Source: Candidatus Peregrinibacteria bacterium (GTDB lineage: Bacteria; Patescibacteriota; Gracilibacteria; CAIRYL01; GCA-016699755). From it: a stretch of 40,200 bases of DNA. Positions 23,063 to 32,702 of the stretch are shown here, piece by piece. Position 1 is the first letter of the stretch, and each line of letters opens with the position of its first letter. The notes under the pieces are model-generated. The model saw nothing but the letters and a program-made list of their open reading frames with translations, did no database searches and was not told the DNA's origin. The translations under genes were made by a program, and so were the position numbers. Location of the stretch: positions 1-40,200 of the forward strand of contig JANTGK010000009.1 in NCBI GenBank assembly GCA_024762935.1, read 5' to 3'.

Positions 23063-25535
23063 CCTTCTTGTCCTCACTACTATGAGTATTGTGGGGAAAA
23101 TATACTGGAGAAAAAAACAGGAAGATGAGTCATGGAAAATACTAAAGATTCGTCCAAACACTCTCAGCGAACGAAATCCCGCTGTTGCAGAACAGATATA
23201 CTCTTCGCTTCATGGTATTTTTAAAAAAAAGTCCCTCATCGAAACTCTGACAGGAAAGAAACAGCCAAGTTTTTCTGTGGAGATTGCCAACACAGATTAT
23301 CAAATACATTTTTACGTTCGAGTTCCTGCACGATTTTTTGGTTTTGTAAAAGGCCAACTCCACGCTCAGTATCCAGATGCTGAAATCGAAGAAACACCAG
23401 ACTACCTCGATAAAGTATCAGAAAATAATGAAGTAGCCTGGACAGAACTTGTGTTTGAGAGTGCAGATCTTTGGCCGATAAAACGCCATTCCCAGTTCGA
23501 AGATAAAACGGCGAATACTCTCAATGACCCTATATCAGGAATACTCGAACCCTTTACCAGAGTTGATGAGAATACGAACCTTCAACTCCAAATCAGCTGT
23601 CGACCTATAGACCCAGAGGTTTTTCGCAAAAGAGGAACCCGGTATCTCCAGAGTATCGGAAGAAGTCGAGCTGAAAGTGGTTTTTTAACCAACCTCTATG
23701 AGCGCCTCAGCATGCAAATTGGAGCCATTCCCTACTTTTTATATAGTCCAGTACGACTTTTTCTTCGTGCCTTTGCTACCCGATCTGGTGAACCAGGAAA
23801 ATTTGAAAGTGAGACAGAAGCTCCTGTTATGGAAATGAGTAAAACTCATGATCGTGAGAATGAAATCACAGCAGCAACAGATAAGCTCGGAAAACTTCCC
23901 TTTATGATCTCCATTCGGATTGGTTGTTACTATAAGAAGGGATATAAAGTGACTGCTGAACAGAAAGTAGAAGAGATTTGTGGAGCCTTTAAACAATTTC
24001 ACCTGCCCCAGCTTAATGGATTTACTCATAGGACCATTTATTATCAGAAAAAAAATTTTTTGAATCGTGTCAAATCATGTGAAACACGACATCAGATGAT
24101 TGTTAATACTGAAGAATTGGCAACACTCTTCCACCTTCCCAATAAAACTGTTTCTACTCCAAATATAGACTGGGTTTCATCAAGAAAACTCGAACCACCG
24201 CAAAACCTTCCTACTCCTGACAAAGAAGAAAGTGTCACCCTCTTAGGAAAAACAAACTTCAGAGAATGCCAAAGGAAATTTGGAATATATGAAGATGACC
24301 GAAGAAGACATATATATGTCGCCGGAAAAACAGGAATGGGAAAATCAACACTTTTGGAAAATATGATTTTCTCAGATATCGCATCTGGAAAAGGTATTGC
24401 TGTTATTGATCCACATGGAGACCTTGCCGAAGCTGTCATTAATTTTGTCCCAAAGAGCAGAACAAATGATGTCGTTCTTTTTGATCCTGCAGATGCCGAA
24501 TATCCTGTTTCTTTTAATATTCTCGAGTGTAGGAATCCAAACCAAAGGCACCTCGTAGCATCAGGTGTTGTGGGGGTATTTAAAAAAATGTTTGCAGAGA
24601 GTTGGGGTCCTCGATTAGAACATATTCTCAGAAATACACTCCTTGCCCTTATAGAAGCACAAGGAACAACAATTCTCGGGGTTATGAGAATGCTTGCCGA
24701 TGAGAAATACAGAAGAGAAATTGTAAACAAGGTCGAAGATCCCATGGTCCTGAGCTTTTGGAATGATGAATTTGGAAAGTGGACACCAAAGCAAGTAACA
24801 GAAGCTGTCTCACCCATTCAAAATAAAGTAGGGCAGTTTTTATCAAGCTCAATGATTCGAAATATCCTCGGACAAACAAAGTCTTCTATTGACCTCAGAT
24901 TTGCAATGGATAAGGGGAAAATTATAATTGTAAACCTTTCGAAGGGAAAAATAGGAGAAGACAATTCTGCACTCTTAGGGGCAATGCTCATCACTAAATT
25001 CCAGCTCGATGTCATGAGTCGTGCAGATATTCCAGAAAAAAATCGGAGAGATTTTTATCTCTATGTTGACGAATTCCAGAATTTTGCTACCGATTCATTT
25101 GCCACTATTCTTTCTGAGGCAAGAAAATATCGACTTAATCTTACAGTCGCAAACCAATATCTTGCACAAATGAGTGATGAAGTCCGAGATGCTGTTTTTG
25201 GAAATGTAGGAACCATGGCAGTATTTCAGGTTGGTTTTGATGATGCTGAAGCATTGTCTGATCAATTTGGCGGTGAAGACATTATCACCCCTGCAGATAT
25301 CGGATCACTTCCAAAATATCAAATATTCCTTCGACTCATGATAGAAGGAATGCCAAGTAAAGTTTTCTCAGCAACGACACTCCCTCCTCCTGAAATAAAA
25401 GATGAAGAAGACCGAAAAGAGCAGATTCTCAAAGTTTGTCGCATGAGATATGGTCGCCCTCGTGAAAAAGTAGAACAGCAAATTCAAAAATGGGCTCAAA
25501 ATACAAAACTAAAAAAGAAGGAAAAAGGAGAATAA
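23022..25535 (+). CDS. VirD4/TraG-like type IV secretion DNA-binding ATPase
   Basis: The 837-residue protein starts with one transmembrane helix (about 1-22) followed by a basic stretch. A roughly 390-residue N-terminal region of its own type precedes a RecA-like ATPase. Walker A is GKTGMGKST (435-443), followed by IAVIDPHGDL. Walker B is YVDEF (681-685), and ANQYLAQMSDEVRDAVFGNVGT fits the C-terminal motor of coupling proteins. Such proteins pump DNA or protein through type IV systems, and membrane-anchored versions are common in Patescibacteria. The first standard codon is TTG 23022; an ATT at 22983 lies 9 bases after a strong AGGAGG in the same open frame. No other VirB genes are close. 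The pilin-like genes at 7237-9050 are possible partners. Confidence 0.88.
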   Translation: MDFILLLFGSFLFILLVLTTMSIVGKIYWRKKQEDESWKILKIRPNTLSERNPAVAEQIYSSLHGIFKKKSLIETLTGKKQPSFSVEIANTDYQIHFYVRVPARFFGFVKGQLHAQYPDAEIEETPDYLDKVSENNEVAWTELVFESADLWPIKRHSQFEDKTANTLNDPISGILEPFTRVDENTNLQLQISCRPIDPEVFRKRGTRYLQSIGRSRAESGFLTNLYERLSMQIGAIPYFLYSPVRLFLRAFATRSGEPGKFESETEAPVMEMSKTHDRENEITAATDKLGKLPFMISIRIGCYYKKGYKVTAEQKVEEICGAFKQFHLPQLNGFTHRTIYYQKKNFLNRVKSCETRHQMIVNTEELATLFHLPNKTVSTPNIDWVSSRKLEPPQNLPTPDKEESVTLLGKTNFRECQRKFGIYEDDRRRHIYVAGKTGMGKSTLLENMIFSDIASGKGIAVIDPHGDLAEAVINFVPKSRTNDVVLFDPADAEYPVSFNILECRNPNQRHLVASGVVGVFKKMFAESWGPRLEHILRNTLLALIEAQGTTILGVMRMLADEKYRREIVNKVEDPMVLSFWNDEFGKWTPKQVTEAVSPIQNKVGQFLSSSMIRNILGQTKSSIDLRFAMDKGKIIIVNLSKGKIGEDNSALLGAMLITKFQLDVMSRADIPEKNRRDFYLYVDEFQNFATDSFATILSEARKYRLNLTVANQYLAQMSDEVRDAVFGNVGTMAVFQVGFDDAEALSDQFGGEDIITPADIGSLPKYQIFLRLMIEGMPSKVFSATTLPPPEIKDEEDRKEQILKVCRMRYGRPREKVEQQIQKWAQNTKLKKKEKGE

Positions 25536-25547
25536 GAAGACTAATAT

Positions 25548-25576
25548 TTGACTTATAAATATATTATACGTATAAT
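25548..25576 (+). promoter_or_regulatory. Strong promoter for the small exported protein
   Basis: TTGACT (25548-25553) and a perfect TATAAT (25571-25576) are 17 bases apart, placing the start near 25583 and a leader of about 17 bases. Confidence 0.8.
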
Positions 25577-25599
25577 AGTTTAAAATTTAATACAAACAT

Positions 25600-25962
25600 A
25601 TGAAATACGGAGTATCAGTTCTTGCGGTCATTCTTCTGGTTGGAGGAGTTCAAATTTTTTCAGGAAACTGGGTGAAGTACCCCAAACAAATGTGTTGGGC
25701 AGAGATTACTGTTACTTCTCAAACAGATGAAACATCAGGGGAGATAGTACTCGTTGGAAGAAAAAAGAAACACGGTTATACTGATCAGCAACCTGTATTA
25801 GGAGAATTCGACATTCATAAATCTGATGGAAAATCTATTATTTCTACACCTATTTTTAATCCCCAGCAACTCCTTCCATCACATACAAAACTCTTTACCA
25901 TAGGACTTAAAGTCAATGAAGGAAAACTCAAGAAAAAATCATACCACATGCAATGTAAATAG
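25600..25962 (+). CDS. Small exported protein of unknown function
   Basis: The 120-residue product starts MKYGVSVLAVILLVGGVQIFSG, a signal peptide or signal anchor. The mature part (about 98 residues) has two cysteines, one early (KQMCWAEITV) and one third from the C-terminus (HMQCK), which could pair. Alternating hydrophobic residues suggest a small beta-rich domain. I do not recognise a family. It has its own near-consensus promoter, which suggests abundant expression. It lies just downstream of the traG-like gene and converges on trpA. Confidence 0.7.
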   Translation: MKYGVSVLAVILLVGGVQIFSGNWVKYPKQMCWAEITVTSQTDETSGEIVLVGRKKKHGYTDQQPVLGEFDIHKSDGKSIISTPIFNPQQLLPSHTKLFTIGLKVNEGKLKKKSYHMQCK

Positions 25963-25995
25963 AAGCTCTTTATGAGTAACGGAAAGCAATAAAAA

Positions 25996-26015
25996 AAGAG
26001 TAATCATCATCTCTT
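25996..26015 (-). terminator. Weak terminator after trpA
   Basis: On the minus strand AAGAG, a 10-base loop and CTCTT are followed by a run of T. The stem has only five pairs, so this is a weak call. Confidence 0.3.
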
Positions 26016-26024
26016 CTCATCACC

Positions 26025-26819
26025 TCACCGAAGAGACAGGAGAAATAATTCTGCTTCACGAAGATTCTGTTCAAAATCATTCTCTTCTTGAAGAAATATA
26101 TTTTGAACAGCACTCCCAATAACAGCCATATCTACAAGAGATCCTATTTTTTGTACATGTTGTTTCTTGCTCACCCCAAATGCCAATGAAATAGGCAAGG
26201 ATGAATATTTTTGAATATATTTTATTTGCTGCTGAGTAGAATGAGAAAATGTATCACTCGCCCCTGTAACACCTAATCGGGAGACAACATACCAAAAACC
26301 CCCTGCATATGAGGACATTTGAGCAATTCTCTCCTGAGGAGTAATGGGAGAAACAACAGGAATCCAATCCAGTTCATATTGAGCACAAAGTTCAAGAAAG
26401 TGATTATATTTTTCTTCTTCTACTGGCATGTCAGGAACTATAAGCCCCGAAGCTCCCGCTTGTTTTGCTTCTCGGCAAAAATCTTCAATACCGTGTGTAA
26501 AGACAATATTAAAATACGTCATAAAGAGAAGTTTCGCTGAGACCTCATCTTTCATCTCTTTCATCATTTCAAATGCTTGAGAAACTCGAAAACCTCTCTT
26601 GAGTGAAAGCTCATTACACTTCATCATAGTCGGACCATCAGCGACAGGATCTGAAAAAGGAATTTGCATCTCAATAACATCTGCCCCAACAGAATCCATC
26701 ATCAGTACAATTTTCTGAGATTCTTTTCTCCCTGGGAACCCAGCAACCACATGAGTCATAAGGGCAGGCTTTTGTTTTACAGATTGGATATGCGTAGCGA
26801 GTAAAGACACAAAAAACAA
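26025..26819 (-). CDS. trpA: Tryptophan synthase alpha chain
   Basis: TrpA cleaves indole-3-glycerol phosphate to indole and glyceraldehyde-3-phosphate, normally passing indole to TrpB. The catalytic Glu lies in ADVIEMQIPFSDPVADGPT, which also holds the second acid (Asp of VADGP). GLIVPDMPVEE and the phosphate-binding SRLGVTGA and AFGVSKKQHV follow. At 264 residues it is full length. No trpB or other trp gene adjoins it, which is unusual because trpA normally follows trpB. It may act with genes elsewhere or supply indole alone. Confidence 0.93.
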   Translation of the reverse strand: MFFVSLLATHIQSVKQKPALMTHVVAGFPGRKESQKIVLMMDSVGADVIEMQIPFSDPVADGPTMMKCNELSLKRGFRVSQAFEMMKEMKDEVSAKLLFMTYFNIVFTHGIEDFCREAKQAGASGLIVPDMPVEEEKYNHFLELCAQYELDWIPVVSPITPQERIAQMSSYAGGFWYVVSRLGVTGASDTFSHSTQQQIKYIQKYSSLPISLAFGVSKKQHVQKIGSLVDMAVIGSAVQNIFLQEENDFEQNLREAELFLLSLR

Positions 26820-26849
26820 AAGAGAAATAAAAACTGAGTTTTTCTATAT

Positions 26850-26855
26850 ATTATA
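26850..26855 (-). promoter_or_regulatory. -10 box for trpA
   Basis: A perfect TATAAT on the minus strand lies about 30 bases before the trpA ATG. The -35 region at 17-18 bases is poor (TCAAGT). Confidence 0.45.
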
Positions 26856-26962
26856 CTAATTTTACGGAATTGTACTTGAAAAAAAATAAAAAAATCAGGA
26901 ACAAAAGGAGCCCTATAGACCTTTTCTAAATTTTGCTACACTCTTTTAGTGTTTCTTATACT

Positions 26963-28648
26963 ATGATTGAAAAAAATATTAAAAAGATCCTTGCAGATGC
27001 AACTCAAAAGGCAGGATATACAGAAAACATCATACTGGAAAATCCGCGCCAAAAAGATTATGGAGATTATGCGTGTCCTATAGCTATGAAAATTGGCAAA
27101 AAAGAGGGAGAAAACCCAAGAGAAATAGCAGAAAAAATTCTTAAAAATATTCCAAAAAATCCTTACATAAAAACCATTACTATTGCTGGTCCTGGTTTTT
27201 TAAATATTTTTATTGCACCAGAAATAGTTGCAAAACAAATACAATCTTATGAGCCATTACTACCGATACAGACAAATCAACCAAAAAAAATAATGGTGGA
27301 GTTTGGAAATCCAAATATCGCAAAACCACTTCATTTTGGACACTTTCGAGGCCTTATCATTGGGGAGAGTCTCGCCCGAATCTTACGGTTTACTGGTAAT
27401 GATGTTTTGACAGATAATTTTATTGGGAACTGGGGAACACAATTTGGAAAACTCATTGTTGCCATTCGCAAATGGGGGGACCGAGAAAAAATAGACAAAA
27501 ATCCCACTGAAGAGCTCGTCAGACTCTATCGAAAATTTCATGATGAAGGAGAAAAATACCCAGAACTTGAGAAAGAAGGAGCAGAGGAATTTCGAAAAAT
27601 GGAACAAGATCGAGATAAAGAAAACTTTGAACTTTGGGAGTGGATTGTCAGTGAGTCCATGAAAGATTTTCACCGAATTGCAAATCGTCTAGACGCCCAT
27701 TTTGATGTCATTCGAGGAGAGGCATTTTATGAAAAGATGCTTCCAGATGTCCTACAAAAACTAGAAAAAAGTGGTATAGCTACAAGAGAAAAGGAGGGGG
27801 CATTGGTCGTTCATTTTTCTGAAGAAAAGAAAATTCCGACTATGATCTTTCAAAAAACTGACGGTGCAACGCTTTATCAGACTCGAGATCTCGCAAAAAT
27901 AATATTTTATGACGGAGAAAATTTTGATGAAATGATCTACATCGTCGCCACCGATCAATCGTTACACTTTCGACAAGTCTTTGAAACAGCGAAACTCCTC
28001 GGCTATACAGGTACTTATATTCATGTAAATCACGGAATGGTACGACTCCCAGAAGGAAAAATGAGTACACGAGCCGGGCGATCAATCGGACTCGATGAAG
28101 TACTCGACGAAGCAAAACAGAGATCTCTCGACATCCTCACTGAGCATAACACAGAATTCGTCGGAAAAGAGAAGGAGGATCTTGCGGAAATAATCGCCAT
28201 GGGGGCTTTAAAATTTAATGACCTCTCACAAAACCGAAGAACCAATATCACATTTGATTGGAAAAAAATGCTGAGTTTTGAAGGATTCTCAGCACCCTTT
28301 CTCCAGTATTCTGCCGTACGATGTGCCAGTATTCTTCGCAAAGCAAAGCCACTTCAAATATCATCGAGTATGATAAATATTACTCAACCTGAAGAAATTA
28401 CCCTCGCAAAAAAAATATTAGGGTTTCAAGCAGCAATCCTCGAATCAGCAAATACACTTGAGCCACACCATTTGGCCAAATATCTTTTTGAACTAGCAGG
28501 TGAGTATAATAGCTTTTATGCGAACTGCCCAGTATTAAAAGCTGAAGACACTGAAAAAATAACTCGCCTCTTCCTCACTAAAAAAACAAGTGAAACCTTA
28601 CAACAAGGACTCTTCCTCTTGGGAATTAAAACTCCAGAAAAAATGTAA
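26963..28648 (+). CDS. argS: Arginyl-tRNA synthetase
   Basis: ArgS charges tRNA-Arg. The N-terminal additional domain is short and includes KDYGDYACPIAMKIGK. The class I HIGH-type motif is HFGHFRG in the context EFGNPNIAKPLHFGH. The second motif is the arginyl-specific GKMSTRAGRSIGLDEV in place of KMSKS. A DALR-type anticodon-binding domain ends the protein with LAKYLFELAGEYNSFYANCPVL. The start at 26963 (MIEKNIKKIL) is chosen over 26933 because it matches the usual N-terminus; the product is 561 residues. No Shine-Dalgarno is seen. Confidence 0.95.
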   Translation: MIEKNIKKILADATQKAGYTENIILENPRQKDYGDYACPIAMKIGKKEGENPREIAEKILKNIPKNPYIKTITIAGPGFLNIFIAPEIVAKQIQSYEPLLPIQTNQPKKIMVEFGNPNIAKPLHFGHFRGLIIGESLARILRFTGNDVLTDNFIGNWGTQFGKLIVAIRKWGDREKIDKNPTEELVRLYRKFHDEGEKYPELEKEGAEEFRKMEQDRDKENFELWEWIVSESMKDFHRIANRLDAHFDVIRGEAFYEKMLPDVLQKLEKSGIATREKEGALVVHFSEEKKIPTMIFQKTDGATLYQTRDLAKIIFYDGENFDEMIYIVATDQSLHFRQVFETAKLLGYTGTYIHVNHGMVRLPEGKMSTRAGRSIGLDEVLDEAKQRSLDILTEHNTEFVGKEKEDLAEIIAMGALKFNDLSQNRRTNITFDWKKMLSFEGFSAPFLQYSAVRCASILRKAKPLQISSSMINITQPEEITLAKKILGFQAAILESANTLEPHHLAKYLFELAGEYNSFYANCPVLKAEDTEKITRLFLTKKTSETLQQGLFLLGIKTPEKM

Positions 28649-28669
28649 TCATTCTTCCCTGAGAATGAT
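28648..28669 (+). terminator. Hairpin directly after argS
   Basis: ATCATTCT and AGAATGAT form an 8-bp stem with a 6-base loop that begins at the last base of the stop codon. No T tract follows. The remaining gap to 28843 shows no other gene or signal that I can support. Confidence 0.35.
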
Positions 28670-28843
28670 AAACAAAAAGCCCCTTCCTTTTAGAAAATCC
28701 AACAATATTTATTCTATCACTTGGGCATTTCTCTTTCTCAATGATGAGAAGATTTCAATTGATGTTTTTTCATAATTTCTCCACACTTCATCAGCTGGAT
28801 TACTCCCCATTTCCAGCCCTTCCTCCATCACTCGCACCAAACT

Positions 28844-29680
28844 ATGACTGCACTCTCCTTTCAAAATGTCGAAAAAAAATATGGCAACTTCACCGCCCTC
28901 CAATCGGTTTCTTTTGCAATAAAAAAAGGTGAATTTTTTGCGCTTCTTGGGCAAAATGGGGCTGGAAAGACGACGCTCATCAATTGCCTAAGCGGACTTA
29001 CAAGACGAAGTGGAGGAGAGATCAACGTTGAGGGAGAAGATCCAGAAAAAAATCCAAATTTTACAAAAAATAAACTGGGTATTGTTTCTCAGGAAATTAC
29101 TTTTGATCCTTTTTTTACACCAATCGAAATTCTTCGACTTCAAAGAGGATTTTATGGAAAATCAGAAAATGAAGAATACCTCTTTTGGCTCTTAAAAAAA
29201 CTCTCACTCCTTGAGAAAAAAGATACTCGAGGTCGACAACTCTCTGGGGGAATGAAACGAAGACTCATGATAGCCAAAGCACTCGTTCATGAGCCAGAAA
29301 TACTTATTCTGGATGAACCAACTGCAGGAGTAGATGTCGAACTTCGTCAAAATCTTTGGCACTTCATGGAGGAACTTCGTGAAAAAAAAGGAATTACAAT
29401 ACTTCTTACGACACACTACCTCGAAGAGGCAGAAGCCCTTGCAGATCGAATTGCCATTCTGCACCAAGGAGAAATAGTTATCTGTGATGAGACAAAAAAG
29501 ATACTTGCAGGACACAAAAGAATTCTTGAAATAGAGAAGACAGACGGGGAAGTAACACATTTTGAAATCAATCCGGGTGAAAATATATTTCAAAAAATAT
29601 CTCAATGCCCAAGTATTAAAGATATCCGTATTCGAGAACCAAAACTCGAAGAAATTTTTCTTGAAATCACAAAATCATGA
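28844..29680 (+). CDS. ABC transporter ATP-binding protein (ABC-2 type)
   Basis: The 278-residue ATPase has Walker A GQNGAGKT, a Q-loop near IVSQE, signature LSGGMKRRL, Walker B ILILDEPTAGVD and the switch His in LLTTHYLEEAEALADR. After about 225 comes a C-terminal extension typical of drug, polysaccharide and natural-product exporters (DrrA/YadG type). It overlaps the permease by ATGA, so together they form one exporter. The substrate is unknown. Confidence 0.93.
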   Translation: MTALSFQNVEKKYGNFTALQSVSFAIKKGEFFALLGQNGAGKTTLINCLSGLTRRSGGEINVEGEDPEKNPNFTKNKLGIVSQEITFDPFFTPIEILRLQRGFYGKSENEEYLFWLLKKLSLLEKKDTRGRQLSGGMKRRLMIAKALVHEPEILILDEPTAGVDVELRQNLWHFMEELREKKGITILLTTHYLEEAEALADRIAILHQGEIVICDETKKILAGHKRILEIEKTDGEVTHFEINPGENIFQKISQCPSIKDIRIREPKLEEIFLEITKS

Positions 29681-30441
29681 ATTTCATACGCCTCTGGACT
29701 CTTACAAAAAAAGAATCACATCGATTCTTAAAAGTATGGCTTCAAACCATTATGTCGCCGGTAATCATTGCTATTCTCTATTTCGCCGTTTTTGGAGCAG
29801 CTCTTAATTCACGAATCGGTGAATTTTCTGGAATCCCGTATCTCGCATATATTGTGCCTGGATTAGCACTCCTCCAATCAACCACAAATGCATTCCAAAA
29901 CCCATCCAGTTCAATAATTATTTCTGAGTATCATGGAACAATAGCGGATTTGCTCATGTCACCACTTACGGCTTTTGAAAAGACACTTGGCTATTTTTTT
30001 GGAGGAGTACTCCGTGGGATGATTGTTCTGTTTGTCATCTTCTTAATAGCAGGCCTTATGGTTCCCCAATTTTTTCCAATACACATTGCTGCTCTGCTGT
30101 TGATGTGCTTTTTAGCAAATGGTATTTTTTCATTTCTTGGTACGCTTGCCGGAATTTGGGCAAAAACATTCGATCAGATCTCTGCCATTACGACATTTCT
30201 TATTACTCCTATGGCATTTTTAGGAGGAGTGTTCTATTCCGTACATAATCTCCCTGTCCTCGCTCAAAAACTCACACTTCTCAATCCATTTTTCTACTTT
30301 GTCGATGGAGCTCGATGGGCATTTTTTGGAGTGAGCGATATCTCACCTATCATATCATTCTCAGTAACAATCAGCCTTTTTCTGATTCTATTCCTTATAA
30401 CTTTCTTTGCCTTTCAAAAAGACTGGAGAATGAAGAGTTAG
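29677..30441 (+). CDS. ABC-2 type transporter permease
   Basis: The 254-residue integral membrane protein has six hydrophobic helices and the ABC-2 pattern: FIRLWTLTKKE at the N-terminus, LAYIVPGLALLQS, SEYHGTIADLLMSPL, then FLGGVFYSVHNLP and LNPFFYFVDGARWAFFG. It pairs with the ATPase immediately upstream. The substrate could be a lipid, glycan or small molecule; nothing here decides. Confidence 0.92.
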   Translation: MNFIRLWTLTKKESHRFLKVWLQTIMSPVIIAILYFAVFGAALNSRIGEFSGIPYLAYIVPGLALLQSTTNAFQNPSSSIIISEYHGTIADLLMSPLTAFEKTLGYFFGGVLRGMIVLFVIFLIAGLMVPQFFPIHIAALLLMCFLANGIFSFLGTLAGIWAKTFDQISAITTFLITPMAFLGGVFYSVHNLPVLAQKLTLLNPFFYFVDGARWAFFGVSDISPIISFSVTISLFLILFLITFFAFQKDWRMKS

Positions 30442-30457
30442 ACACCTAAAAAATATT

Positions 30458-30493
30458 GTAAAAAAACAGATGAAAATTTTCCTATGTTTTTAC
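30458..30493. terminator. Possible bidirectional terminator between the permease and priA
   Basis: GTAAAAAAACA and TGTTTTTAC pair over about nine bases, with two extra A on one side. The hairpin fills most of the gap between two convergent genes. Confidence 0.4.
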
Positions 30494-30500
30494 ACTCTCA

Positions 30501-32702
30501 TTACTTCACACAGTCTATTGGGTCGACATCAATTCGACATCCTTTTACTGGTGTTGCACTGAGAATCTTTTCTGGATTATCTGCCGTCAGAAGAAGATTT
30601 ACAAAATACTTCCCATATTTTTTGGGATGAAGTGCTGGTGCGACAGAGACTTCGACACTCTCTTTTGAAAATCTCTGTAAAACAATAGACATGATAATTT
30701 TTTCTGTTTCTCGTGCCTTTTTAAAAACAGTATCACGATTTGCTCCAGAAAAAATCAATTTTATAACTCTTCGAAAAGGAGGAAGAGAAAACTGTTTCCG
30801 AATATGGAGTTCATACTTTAAAAAACCTTCTGTGTCATTTTTATGAAGAAAAGAAAAAATAGGATTCTCAGGAAGCCGTGTCTGAAGAATGACCTGAGAA
30901 GGTTGCCCCCTTCTCCCTGCTCGCCCAATAACTTGTGTTAAGAGCTGAAATGTTTTCTCTGATGCTCGAAAATCAGGAATATGTAGGCCTGCATCAGCAT
31001 CAAGAACACCTACGAGTCCTATATTCCTAAAATCAAGACCTTTGGCAATAATTTGTGTTCCCACTAAAATATCAGCATCTCCAGAACTAATATCACCATA
31101 GAGATCTACAAAACCAGTTTTACTGCTCGTTGTATCACGATCTATTCGAACGACTTTTTTTTCAGGAAAAATGCTTTTTACCATTTGTTCGATTTTTGCT
31201 GTTCCACTCCCCATATATCCGAGTTCTGTTGACTGACAAAACGCACATGTCTTTGGTACTCCATACACACGCCCGCAATGATGACAGAGGAGATGCTGCC
31301 TACCGTTTCCTGCATGAAGAACAAGTGATATTCCACACTCGGGACATCGAACAACTTCAGAACAATCTTTACAAATAAGAGCCCTATGGAAACCTCGTCG
31401 ATTTAAAAAAAGAAGTACTTGCTGATTTTTAGAGAGTACCTCTTTCATTTTCTGCTGCAATAATCGAGAAAGGAGAGTTGAATTTTTTGCGAGCAACTCC
31501 TCTTGAAGATCTACATAAGTAATTTTTGATAATGGCGTTCGTGAAGGAAGAGAGATTCGTTCATATGGTACCTCTCGAACACTTGTAGAAGATTGGCGAC
31601 ACTCGTGCTGAGAACTTACTGCTGAGCAATAGGTCTCTAAACTCGGTGTCGCGGATGAAAAAACACATTTTGCCGAATGAATTTCTGTAAGTTTTTCAGC
31701 CACGTCCCGTGCGTGGTAACGAGGAGATTGATCAGATTTAAGAGTCCACTCGTGCTCCTCTTCTATGGCAATAAGACCAAGATCTCTAAAGGGCAAAAAA
31801 AGTGACGTCCTGCTGCCGATGACCAGTTTTGTAACTCCTGTCTTTACACGCCAAAAGACATTTGCCTTTTCTCCTTCTGAAAGCCGAGAGTGATATACGT
31901 CTGAAACATCCTCTCCAAAAAGAGTCTTACATTTTTGAATAAGCTCTTGTGTGAGGCCTATTTCTGGAACAAGCAAAAGGACGCTCTTTCCCTTTTTCAT
32001 TTCTTCATGTGCAAGCATACGCAAAAGATGACTTTTGCCTGACCCTGTAGGGGCAAAGAGGAGAGTGTGAGAGTATTTTTGTAAAGCAATATATGCCTTT
32101 TCTTGCTGAGGAGAAAGAGGGGGGAAAGAAACTTTCTTATCATATCTTTCGCCAGAGGGTGTCTCTTTTTCTACAGAGAGCATCTCCCTCTCCAAAAGAG
32201 AATCAATAGTTTTCCGAGTTGCTTTTGCTTCCCGCAACAATACATGAAGCTCCTTTTCTGGAGATGTCTGAAGAATACTCATCACTCTTGCCATTACTTT
32301 TCCGAGTGGCTTGTGGTCATCTCCTTGTGTCGGAGTAATTTTTACTATTGTCTTATCAGGGGGTAAGCCATTTCCATCAAAAATCTTCTTTGGAAGCAGG
32401 AGAGGGAGTACGCGAGCAAGAGGAACAAAATTCTTTGTAGCTATCGACTGTGCGAGATGAAATTGCCAAGAATCTAAAATCTGAGGAGTACATACTTCGA
32501 CAATTTCTTCTGTATCAAAAAGAGGTTTTTTATCGTGCATTCGGACGATAACAGCCCTTTCAAGATTTCCTCTTAATGGAGCAAGGACAATAGATCCCTG
32601 ATTACATTTTTTTTCAAGTTGTTCCGGAACAGAAAAGGTAAAGAGACCATTATTGGAAGGTGGTATTCGCCGACGAAATGCAATATCTACAAAAAGGCTC
32701 AT
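30501..32702 (-). CDS. priA: Primosomal replication helicase PriA
   Basis: PriA reloads the replisome at stalled forks. The 733-residue protein has an N-terminal DNA-binding region, Walker A FAPTGSGKSHLL, a DEAH-type box written IAIEEEHEW, then YHARDVAEKL. Zinc-binding cysteines are present in CKDCSEVVRCPECG and CHHCGRVYGVPKTCAFC. The helicase core ends with GTQIIAKGLDFRNIGLVGVLDAD and QVIGRAGRR. It overlaps fmt (ATGA), a pairing common in bacteria. Confidence 0.95.
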   Translation of the reverse strand: MSLFVDIAFRRRIPPSNNGLFTFSVPEQLEKKCNQGSIVLAPLRGNLERAVIVRMHDKKPLFDTEEIVEVCTPQILDSWQFHLAQSIATKNFVPLARVLPLLLPKKIFDGNGLPPDKTIVKITPTQGDDHKPLGKVMARVMSILQTSPEKELHVLLREAKATRKTIDSLLEREMLSVEKETPSGERYDKKVSFPPLSPQQEKAYIALQKYSHTLLFAPTGSGKSHLLRMLAHEEMKKGKSVLLLVPEIGLTQELIQKCKTLFGEDVSDVYHSRLSEGEKANVFWRVKTGVTKLVIGSRTSLFLPFRDLGLIAIEEEHEWTLKSDQSPRYHARDVAEKLTEIHSAKCVFSSATPSLETYCSAVSSQHECRQSSTSVREVPYERISLPSRTPLSKITYVDLQEELLAKNSTLLSRLLQQKMKEVLSKNQQVLLFLNRRGFHRALICKDCSEVVRCPECGISLVLHAGNGRQHLLCHHCGRVYGVPKTCAFCQSTELGYMGSGTAKIEQMVKSIFPEKKVVRIDRDTTSSKTGFVDLYGDISSGDADILVGTQIIAKGLDFRNIGLVGVLDADAGLHIPDFRASEKTFQLLTQVIGRAGRRGQPSQVILQTRLPENPIFSFLHKNDTEGFLKYELHIRKQFSLPPFRRVIKLIFSGANRDTVFKKARETEKIIMSIVLQRFSKESVEVSVAPALHPKKYGKYFVNLLLTADNPEKILSATPVKGCRIDVDPIDCVK

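Noticed and set aside
26933-26962. TTGCTA-N18-TATACT as the argS promoter
   Set aside because: The -10 touches the chosen ATG, so transcription would begin inside the gene; it is probably a chance match.
28709-28954. A gene in the gap before the ABC transporter
   Set aside because: Open frames on both strands are short, atypical in composition and overlap the transporter start; none looks like protein.
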